A stretch of DNA of 64,000 nt from Letharia columbiana (Eukaryota; Ascomycota; Lecanoromycetes; Lecanorales; Parmeliaceae), in assembly GCF_014066305.1 (NCBI RefSeq), contig NW_023501042.1, positions 1,296,501 to 1,360,500 of the forward strand. The letters run 5' to 3'. Positions 24,185 through 32,570 of the stretch are shown in pieces. The position numbers were made by a program, and so were the translations under genes. The notes beneath the pieces are model-generated. The model ran no database searches. It was given only the letters and a program-made list of their open reading frames with translations, and was not told the origin of the DNA. The number at the start of each line of letters is the position of its first letter. Position 1 is the first letter of the stretch.

Positions 24185-26702
24185 ACTAATATCTTCAAAT
24201 ATTCATAGTTCGTATAGACCTTAGCTGAAGATTGAGATCTCGGAGATATAGCCATATCTTATCTACGTATCGATAAGATTCTTTAAGTTCTTCTCCCGTT
24301 CAGCCTATCTACTATAGACCTTCGAAAGAATTAAATAATTTCATCGCATATATATATATTATACTCGCTGAAAATCTATAAAAATAAAGAACTTTTAATA
24401 TTAATATACTAGGTTAAATTAATATCTCTCTTCGACGATAACGACGATAGCAATATTACGTCTCGGAGATTTCGCTAGAGCGTTATTAATAGTAGTTTAT
24501 TATAGCGTTAAGAAGCTTTTAATTTAATATAAATCTATAAAGAATTAAATAAATAATATTCGAAAAAGAATTTACTATATAATGGTTATCTAATATAATA
24601 AAGAAGAAATCGATAAAATAATATAATCTAATTAGTCGATATCTCCCGAATCGAATCGAGTCGTAGACGCTAAAACTTTAAATTTAATATCAAGTAAATT
24701 TGATATAAGCCTCTCTATGAAATATTATATAGTCGATATCGATCGAGACTATTAACGATAATAGTAAGGTCTATAGATAACGTATTATAATTCGAAAGAT
24801 CTTTAGATATATAATAATAAGGGGAGTCTACTTAGTAGATCTAATATAAGATTATTATTATAGAATATAAGCGTAAGAAATCGATTTACGAATATGAAAG
24901 AAAATGAAAATAAGACTATTCTAAAGACATCGAATGATTTTAATTCATTTAAAAATACGATATTCGAGAATTTATTAATATCTATATTAATTTCGATTAA
25001 TTACTACGTTTTTAATTATAGATAATTCTAATAATTAAGTTTAAATACTTTATCGATATTTATATCGAAATAAAAGTATTTATTATACTTCTATACATTA
25101 ATCTAATTCTTATACTTACGCTTATATATCTTATCGATATTTAAGTTCTTATTTATCGTTTACGTTAGAACGAGTTATAATCGAGTATTTCCTCTTTTTA
25201 ATATCGACTTCGATCTTTATCTTTACGTATTATTCTATAAATCTCTTTACTTTCTTTTTAACTAGTTTCTCTATAAATTATTAATAATTAAGCTATTTTC
25301 TTATAATAAACTTCTTTAGCTAAGATATAATTTAATCTCTTTTATATATAGTAAGTTCGTTATATAAACGAAGCTCTAATTTCTATCGTAAATTATATAT
25401 AATATTATTAGTATCTTTATAATTTCTTTTATATTCGACGTATATTATAAAGTCTTTATAGAATTTAAAAAAGAATTAACTTTCTTAGCTTATTCTACTA
25501 TAAGTACGCTAATATATCTATTAAATAATAAATAACGATACTTCGTATATATTACTTAGATAATCTAGAAGAACGTCGATTATAGAATATAAGCGATATC
25601 GTCGTCTAATAGATATATGCTAATTAATCTCCTCTCTAAGTCTTATTATAATATAGATAATTTTAAAAGTATCGATAAGAAAATAATCGCCATTATAGAT
25701 AAGTTTATCTTAAATTCTTATTTTTCAATTATTAAATAATATTAAACTAGTATTTATAAAGATAGATAGATTCGATAGTCTCGAGCTAAGTGGCTATCTA
25801 ACCGACTATAACGAGATTAATTAATATCGATTTATTTTAAATACCTCGAAATCTCGTAATATAAATAAAGGTGGAGACGAAGATAAAGTAGAGATGTTAG
25901 GCGAGTTTTAATCTTATATCTCGAGTTCTTAAGTTTAATTCTTCTCTAACTAACTCGATATCTTATAATATCGCTAATAAAGATTCTTAGTAGATAGAGA
26001 TCGCTATATATATAATATACGAAGAAACGACGAGTTAGAAGATAAGTATCTTCTATATAGATCGTCGTATATAAGATAGAACTAGCTATAATATATAGAT
26101 AAACGACGATATAAAGAAAGATATCTTAGTATTAATATAGATGAATTTAAGTAAAAATTTATAATATTTCGAATATAAATAGAATTAAGCGAAGAGGTCT
26201 CTAAAATTCTTAGTATTATATATATATATAGAGATAGAGATCGATAATATCTCTTTAATTAATTTCTATATTTTAATATTAAGATTTCGATTTTAGCTAT
26301 AAACTCTCTAATAGTATTATCTCTTTACGAGAGTTTAATATACTTATTTCTTAATTAATTAGATCGTCGTATAGACTCTAAATAATTTAAATATAACTCT
26401 ATTCACTGCTATCGCTTCGTCTAGAGAGTTTCTTTTACGATTATAGAGTTATTATAAAAGAGAGAGCGAGCGAAGAATAATATCTTATTTTTAATATAGA
26501 AAACTCGTTTTTCGATAGATTAGACTATCGTTAATAATGTAGATTATCTAATATAGATTCTTTCGAATAGTATATATAACTTCTATGTGATAGAAATACC
26601 TAGCATTTTCTTTATTAGGCTCGATCGCTTACTTCGAGTAGAAAGTAAAAAACCCGTTAATTTTCTTCGTCGAAGAGAGGATACGAAGGAGCTTTATTAT
26701 AA

Positions 26703-26868
26703 TATTAGAATTAGTATAAATATAATATTAATATAGATAAGATAGAACGAGAATAATAAGACTATTAAATTATATATATAGAAAGAAGATATAATATAAT
26801 AGAGAATATCTTCGCTAAGACTCGCTAGCTATAGAGCTAAGTAATATATTAAAAATACGCTCGTAACA
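26703..26868 (-). repeat. Tandem element, right LTR
   Basis: This 166-bp copy retains the canonical terminal TAACA. Confidence 0.85.
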
Positions 26869-26911
26869 TTTATAGAGAGCTAGTTATTTTAGAGTATAAG
26901 ATTTCTATATA

Positions 26912-27062
26912 TAAATTTTTAATAAGAAAGCTCGAGAGAGCTAGCGAGCTAATTTAGTTAGTCTAGCTAAAAGACGTAATAATCTCGAATTAATAATTAA
27001 TTATATATATAAATTCAAGATTTTCTAATTTAGCTCTATCTTATTCTTTTATATATACTAAT
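26912..27062. repeat. Dispersed repeat F4, copy 4
   Basis: The downstream half (taaattcaagattttctaat onward) matches the other copies. The upstream half is divergent. Confidence 0.6.
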
Positions 27063-27253
27063 ATTTCTACTTTATAAATTAATAGAATTAACTCGCGAGT
27101 TACTTACTATAGTTAAATTAAATAATTTTATATAAATAAAGTTATTAGAATTATAAGATAATAAGATCTCTTTTAATAAAACTACGTAATAGCTATATAA
27201 TTAGAAGATTTAGATATATAGTTAATAGAATAAATAAATTAGTTATTAGATAA
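27050..27253. repeat. F3 copy 3, first half
   Basis: This aligns with about 640-832 of copy 1 and breaks off at gttattagataaa. The alignment resumes at 29,382, so one F3 copy is interrupted here by about 2.1 kb. Confidence 0.7.
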
Positions 27254-27315
27254 AATATATACTAAGATATAGACTTTTTAATAGTAGAAAGCTTATCGAG
27301 TACTAATTTTTAATA

Positions 27316-27556
27316 ATTTAATTCTTAGAAAGACTTTCTAAAACCTCTTAAACCCTTCGAGAACTCTTTAAGAGCTCTTCGAGAGCTTATATCGAAGGGG
27401 CTATTAAAGCAAGCTCGAAATTTAATTATTTTAATAATATTTAATTAATTTCGAGCTTGCTTTAATAGCCTCTTCGATATAAACTCTCGAAGAGTTTTTA
27501 AAGAGCTTCGAAAGGGCTTAAGAGATTTTAAGGAGTCTAACCCTAAGAATTAAGAG
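27316..27556. repeat. Long perfect-type palindrome (foldback), arms about 115 bp
   Basis: The left arm (ttaattcttag ... gctattaaagcaagctcgaaa) and right arm (tttcgagcttgctttaatag ... ctaagaattaag) are inverted copies around a roughly 10-bp AT centre near 27,436. The sequence is partly RIP-mutated. It resembles two head-to-head ends of an inverted-repeat transposon. Confidence 0.8.
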
Positions 27557-27582
27557 AGACGTTATAATATACGACCCCCTTC

Positions 27583-27715
27583 TAACTCTGAGAATTGAGA
27601 GAAACGTTATGATAAACTTAGGGGGAGACCCTCTAAAACCCCTCTGACCCTCCGAGGGCTCTCCGAGGGCTTCTGCCGAAGAGGCTCTTCTCGCAAGCTC
27701 GATAATTCACTAGTT
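27583..27715. repeat. Unmutated third arm of the palindrome family
   Basis: This repeats the left arm of 27,316-27,556 in unmutated form (ctaaaacccctctgaccctc ... cgcaagctcgataattcac). It gives the ancestral sequence of the family. A roughly 40-bp unit ending gagaaacgttatgataaac is also duplicated between 27,541 and 27,625. Confidence 0.7.
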
Positions 27716-28020
27716 TTTAGTTTATCTTTACGAATACTTTATCGAATTTCGTCTTCGCTATTTTATTTAAAAGCGTATAATTAACTCTATAACTCTTTAA
27801 ATTTACTTTATTATCATTTATTACGTAACGTTAAAGAAATTAAATAGAATAAATTAATAAAGTTAATATTCGAGGTTTAGTCTTATAATACTTTCTCTTT
27901 TAAATATATAGTTACGTACTCGTATTTAGAACAAAAATAAAGAAATAAGATATATTTTAGACTAGAAATCGTGGAATCTAAGAATCTAATTAATTACTAG
28001 TCTCTTAGCGTAAAAATTTT
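27716..28020. other. RIP-decayed sequence, nothing recognised
   Basis: This is A+T-rich, with no repeat partner found and no readable frame. Confidence 0.4.
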
Positions 28021-28067
28021 TTAAAATTTTAAATTTTTAAAATTAAAAAAAAAAAATTTTTTTTTTT

Positions 28068-28108
<41 letters not shown>

Positions 28109-28123
28109 AAAAAAATATTAAAA

Positions 28124-28184
<61 letters not shown>

Positions 28185-28212
28185 ATTTATTTAAAAAAAA
28201 AATTTTTTTTTT
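28021..28212. repeat. Long poly(A)/poly(T) low-complexity tract
   Basis: About 190 bp consists almost only of A and T homopolymers, including A runs of tens of bases. It could be a retroelement tail, a microsatellite or an assembly artefact. Confidence 0.85.
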
Positions 28213-28220
28213 ATTCGAGA

Positions 28221-28350
28221 CTCTAATTTAAAAAAAATTATAAATTTAATTTATAAATCTTTACTCGTATATATTAATATCTTATACTTTAATTTAAATT
28301 ATAATATCGTATTTTATATTCTATTTTAATCTTAATTCTTATATATAATA
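28221..28350. repeat. 131-bp near-identical direct repeat, left copy
   Basis: This is identical to 29,545-29,675 apart from one A in a homopolymer. Both copies are RIP-mutated in exactly the same way. Confidence 0.85.
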
Positions 28351-28773
28351 CAAGTAAAGGCCCATGAATTAAATTCATGGAGTTGGATGTTTCTAAGTTA
28401 AATCGAACTCTGATCGCTTGCTGTGCGTTTTTGACCTACTTCCACTACTACAAAATTGATTTAATCTATGTAATATACAGGCACATATATGCGGAGAGAG
28501 GCGCGCTAAGGCCTAATTAGGAAGGTATATCGAGTGTGAAGGATTAATCCGTAATAATTGCCTATAAAAAACAGAGAAAGGCCATGTCCTTATGGCAAGA
28601 AGTATCGAAATACCGGAAAGAAATGGAGACAACGTATCAATTAGTGGTGTGAATCCCACAATATCTCCTGCCGTAGGGAAATTTTTCGAATAATGAAATA
28701 GCTGTAAACATCGGACGGTTTCAATTTGTCCAAATATGCATCGTCCGATGTTTCTCCTAGAAAGGCCGCAATG

Positions 28774-28882
28774 AAAAAAAAAAAAAAAAGAGGGGGGAAA
28801 AAAAAAAAAAAGGGGGGGGTCCCCCCCCTCAAGAAAAAAAAATTTAAAAAAAAGAAGGGAAAAAAAAAAAGAAGGGGGGTGG
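28774..28882. repeat. Poly(A)/poly(G)/poly(C) homopolymer interval
   Basis: Alternating long A, G and C runs include an A run of about 15 followed by G blocks and a G-C homopolymer junction. The complexity is implausibly low for a transposon that reads normally on both sides. Sequence quality is doubtful. Confidence 0.8.
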
Positions 28883-29077
28883 GAGAGCTGAGCCGTGTTC
28901 TTGACGATGGTGGCCTTGTTGCCGCTTGGTTTCTCCGTAGTGTTCTCCATAGTGTTCTCCGCAGTGTTCTCCGCATTTGCCTGTTGTAGTTCCTCCTCTT
29001 CCTTCTTAATATAGTGGGGATGATAGGCTAAGTTGCAGTGGTGTTCTCCCTTGTGAGTGATGATTTGATGTGGAACC

Positions 29078-29180
29078 GTGGAGAAAAAAAAACGTAGAAT
29101 TTTGAAAAATAAAGCCGTTTTTTTGTTGGGGGGGGCTTTTTGTCGCTTTTTTTTTTCCCAATTTTTTTTCCCTTTGCCTG
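29078..29180. repeat. Second homopolymer-rich interval
   Basis: Runs of A, T and G (for example nine A, eight G, ten T) interrupt otherwise ordinary sequence. A third T run lies at 29,309-29,321. Confidence 0.7.
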
Positions 29181-29381
29181 TTGTAGTTCCTTCTCTTGCT
29201 CCTCCTCTTGTAGAGTATCAGACTGAGTGGCTAGCTGAGTGGCTGACTGAGTGGATTGACTGATAGGGTAGAAGTGGGATCTTGAGAGCTGAGTTTTTGG
29301 TGTGGGGTTTTTTTTTTTTCTTTATTTTAGCGTAGAAGTTATTTAGAATTTTAAGTCTTAAGTATTAAGAAAGTAAGCTTT

Positions 29382-29540
29382 TTAATTAATAACTTAAAAA
29401 AAGAAGAAGAGAAAAGAAAACTTATAAGTATTTAAGACTTTATTAAGTATATTAGATACTCGTCTTAGCTACGTAACTTATAGTCTAATAAGCGATATAA
29501 GCGAGTCTATTAATTTACTTCGAGTACTTTTACTCTTATA
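29382..29540. repeat. F3 copy 3, second half
   Basis: This continues the alignment broken at 27,253, corresponding to about 836-985 of copy 1. It stops at the common terminus acttttactcttata. Confidence 0.75.
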
Positions 29541-29544
29541 ATAG

Positions 29545-29675
29545 CTCTAATTTAAAAAAAAATTATAAATTTAATTTATAAATCTTTACTCGTATATATT
29601 AATATCTTATACTTTAATTTAAATTATAATATCGTATTTTATATTCTATTTTAATCTTAATTCTTATATATAATA
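29545..29675. repeat. 131-bp near-identical direct repeat, right copy
   Basis: This is the partner of 28,221-28,350. It follows directly after the F3 end. Confidence 0.85.
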
Positions 29676-30402
29676 TTAAAATCTAAGAGAGTTACTTAGA
29701 GATATTTAGAGTTTATTAAAATAATAAGATATATCTTAAAATCTCGCTTCGAGATTAAGACGAAATAGAGTTTTTAAAAAAACTTAAAAACTTATCTCGA
29801 AATTCTAGCTCGACTTCGACTCTCTTTAAAATCTTATTAAAGCTTTTTATCTTATTACGTAACGTATATAGAGCGTAACTTACGTATATTAATAATTTTA
29901 AAAATTAAAAATTTTAATCTTATAATTATTTAAAGATAAGAAATTTAAATATTATTAATAATAATTCGCTCGATAGCTCTAATAAAAAAAAAGATATATA
30001 TTTTTAAATTTAATATAAAATTTTTAATTTCTATTATAATTTCTTAATTTTTCTCTTAAACTATAAAATATAACTTACGCTTTTTAATAAAGTAAAAATT
30101 ATAAAAATCGATTTTATAAATTTAAATAAATTCTAAGTTAAAGTATTTTCACCCTTCGAGAGTCGAATCTAATTACTTTTCATGAATTTAATGTATAGGT
30201 ATTTAGACTTCTGACACAATATATATATATTGAGGAGTTGTTTCAGCGTGCCATTTGCTATTTGGCAAAAACCTTGGCTGCTTGGCAACCTTCCGGGGGC
30301 CCTTGGCTGCTGCTCGCAATTACGAAAAGCCTCCATGCTCTAGTCCATACGATTCCATCCCTTTGCTCGATTGAAGCGACGAACCAAGACACTGCGAATA
30401 AG
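29676..30402. other. End of repeat block and upstream region of the PPN2-like gene
   Basis: RIP-type sequence continues to about 30,130 without readable features. Normal composition begins at about 30,230. A TATA-like run (atatatatatattgagg) lies at 30,220-30,236. An upstream in-frame ATG-less extension (from 30,238) is open, but the ATG at 30,403 is the first good start. Confidence 0.6.
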
Positions 30403-32182
30403 ATGGATGCGCCACGCGATCTCGAAGCACATGCCCAACATCCCGAGCCTCCTCCGCGATACGACGACTATGGTGGTGGGGACGAGTATCCCTCTGAAGA
30501 CGAACTATCCGACCGTGACCTGCACCTCTTGAATACTGATTACGACCTGCAAAGAAACCTCTCCTTCCATCCTGCCCTCCAGCCGCATAGTCAGCAATAC
30601 AATTTCTCCATCCCGCCAAGGTTGCGAGGAAACAGTAATTCTGCGGACGATATCCACGCTCTGTCTGAGAAGTACCAGCCCAAGATATATGAGTGGAAGG
30701 GGGGGTCACCGGTACCTCCTCGGACTACTTTGCTGCATAAGAAAGACATGTACAACGGAGGCTTGAGTGACAATGAGTACAGAATATCCCAGCGTGATGC
30801 TCGGGCTTATCAACCGTATCAAAAGCGACGACCTCTCATCGATCTCATCCGCAATGAGTGGAAAAATAATTCATACACGCCATCCTCATCCTCTCCCGGA
30901 TCTCCAGGTTACTCTTCTCCCAATTGGATACAAGTATGTTCAGCACCACGAGTTCGGCGATATGTGCTCCTTCTGTTCATGCTGCTGAGCTTGATATGGG
31001 GGAATTGGCATTACTGGGCAGGCCCTTCGTGGACCGAGCACCGGCTCCTAAGCCAATCGTTGAATCAGAGGATGAAGACGGGGGAGGGTTGGTTTGGGGA
31101 GAACTTGAGGCCGGAATTCCTGGACATGGTCCAGGTGAAGACGCTAGATCAAGATCTTATCCCGGCTAGAGAAGACCGGAGGAGGTTGGTTGTTATCGGA
31201 GATGTGCATGGTTGTAGTGATGAACGTAAGTCTATCAATCGGCTTTCTTAGCCCGCTATAAGAAATACCACGTAGTTGATACGCAGCGGTAACAGTGGAG
31301 AACCTGCTGGCAGAAGTGCAATACGAAGCCAGGACCGACCATCTGATCTTCGCCGGCGACTTCATCTCGAAAGGCCCGTCTTCTCCAGCTGTCATCGACC
31401 TTGCCATTTCAGCTCACGCTTCTTGTGTCCGCGGCAACCACGAAGACCGTGTTCTCCTGGCCTACCGCGATCTGTATTCTCATCGTTTAACCCAAGAGCA
31501 AAAGGGCAAAAAGGCGCCATCACCGCCCGCAGCTGGCATGCCCGAAGACATGAGGCAGAACGACAGCGAAGATGAGGGCGAAAATCTAGAAAAGCAAAGC
31601 TTTTCGCATGGTGATGCCGTTGATCGGCGGCTGGCCGAATCGTTCACAAAGAAGCAGATCGATTACATGGCTTCTTGCCCCGTGATACTAGGTGTAGGCC
31701 AGATTAATGGCCTGGGCGATGTCCATGTTGTACACGGTGGTCTGGTGCCTGGTGTGCGTTTGGAAAGACAAGATCCCATGGGCGTGATGCACATGAGGAC
31801 AATCGATCTTGACACCCACGTCCCGAGCAGCAGCGCGAAGGGAACACCGTGGTTCAAAGTATGTATTTCTTAAATCTATTGGCTCGTCACCACTCCATTC
31901 ACGATTGCACGTCTCGGATACTAACGAGGTTTCTAGCTATGGAACAAGTATCAGTCCCTCATCTCTTCGCACCAACGTTCCACTGTCATCTATGGCCACG
32001 ACTCCCGCCGCGGCCTACAAATCCAGAAATATAGCAAAGGACTGGACACCGGTTGTGTCAAAGGTGGGAAGCTGTCTGCGCTGATCATCGACGCCGACGT
32101 AGCGGCAAGGGAGCCCAAGGTGATGAGTGTACAATGTAAAGATTACCGGGAGCCCGAGGAAAGAAAGGAGGCCAAGACGTGA
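30403..32182 (+). CDS. PPN2-like membrane-anchored calcineurin-type metallophosphatase
   Basis: Three exons (30,403-31,225; 31,296-31,858; 31,937-32,182) join in frame to 543 residues. The first 180 residues are hydrophilic and proline/serine-rich. A single membrane segment (about 185-205, YVLLLFMLLSLIWGNW) follows. The phosphoesterase domain has the metal motifs GDVHG (about 266), GDFISKG (about 295), GNHED (about 320) and a late YGHDSRRG (about 479). The second intron has a clear tactaac branch site. The arrangement is that of fungal type II membrane phosphatases related to yeast Ppn2, a vacuolar endopolyphosphatase. The exact substrate is inferred from family only. It is convergent with VPS34, whose stop lies 388 bp away. 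An alternative acceptor for intron 1 nine bases upstream is also in frame. Confidence 0.85.
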
Positions 32183-32570
32183 GGAGACGGGTACATGTTT
32201 GAAAAACGTATATAGCAGAGGATGATGGATGTAGAAGCACAAGACGCGTTAGCGGATATGCTTCTCAGGTTGTGAGCAGAAGACGCATTCACCACGGTTT
32301 CTTGACGCAATTATTGACACACAAACGGTTAGCTTCATGGACCAGATACCCAGGCATGTCCGAAACGCCTTTGGTCAATATTTAGTCTTTACTCAAAGGG
32401 TTGCTATGAAGAGATACTATTGCTGTTATTGATTGTTGACTGACCAATAGGTATTGAGTTTTTAGACTGTGGATGTTTTCATAGTTTTACGGCGTTCATC
32501 GCAACAACATCTCATGGATGCTGCAATTTGATGCTTCCTGAATCAGCACTTATCGTCCGGCCCAACTTGC
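32183..32570. other. Convergent intergenic region
   Basis: About 390 bp between two converging genes presumably contains both 3' UTRs. No conserved element is visible. Confidence 0.6.

Larger units (their letters stand above)
21255..26868 (-). mobile_element. Tandem LTR retroelement (LTR-body-LTR-body-LTR) inside one target duplication
   Basis: LTR copies lie at 21,255-21,421, 24,086-24,184 (truncated) and 26,703-26,868. Two homologous bodies, both related to element A, fill the gaps. The outer boundaries have a perfect 5-bp duplication TTTAT (21,250-21,254 and 26,869-26,873). No duplication surrounds the middle LTR, so the whole three-LTR array behaves as one insertion. The rightmost LTR ends CTCGTAACA with the terminal CA preserved. 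The middle LTR lacks its last roughly 65 bp together with the adjoining polypurine region. Confidence 0.85.
28349..29594 (+). mobile_element. Element X, weakly mutated copy with terminal inverted motifs
   Basis: The left end carries TACAAGTAAAGGCCCATGAA with a perfect hairpin CCATGAATTAAATTCATGG. The right end (29,561-29,594) carries the inverted motif in RIP-mutated form. From 28,351 to about 28,770 it is colinear with 5,884-6,300, and 28,885-29,260 with 9,640-10,000. It contains GAGTGG/CTGACT tandem motifs at 29,225-29,260. Two homopolymer-rich intervals inside it look unreliable. Predicted frames here are translations of A/G runs and not genes. Confidence 0.6.
1..30150. other. RIP-saturated A+T-rich repeat block
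   Basis: Line after line contains almost no CA or TG dinucleotides, while TA is in great excess and CG, CT and GA persist. This is what C-to-T mutation at CpA on both strands leaves behind, the known signature of repeat-induced point mutation in Pezizomycotina. No intact gene is readable in it. Apparent open frames are short and stop-rich except in a few less-mutated islands (about 3.3-4.0, 12.5-13.0, 17.28-17.83, 20.69-20.77, 27.58-27.72 and 28.35-29.3 kb). The block begins before the window and ends abruptly just upstream of the first gene. Confidence 0.93.

Noticed and set aside
28513..29263. Several open frames of 60-145 codons on both strands
   Set aside because: They are translations of A, G, C and T homopolymers (poly-Lys, poly-Phe, poly-Gly/Pro) in a doubtful sequence interval. 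No codon bias or domain.
1..30150. Possible centromere or telomere
   Set aside because: The A+T-rich repeat block would fit a pericentromeric or subtelomeric position, but no TTAGGG repeats are present and nothing in the sequence alone distinguishes it from an ordinary interstitial AT block.
1..30150. CRISPR-like or bacterial defence arrays
   Set aside because: Repeats are transposon-derived, variably spaced and RIP-mutated. The genome is eukaryotic.
30238..30402. N-terminal extension of the PPN2-like protein from 30,238
   Set aside because: The frame is open but has no ATG until 30,403. The region lies next to the TATA-like run and is probably 5' UTR.
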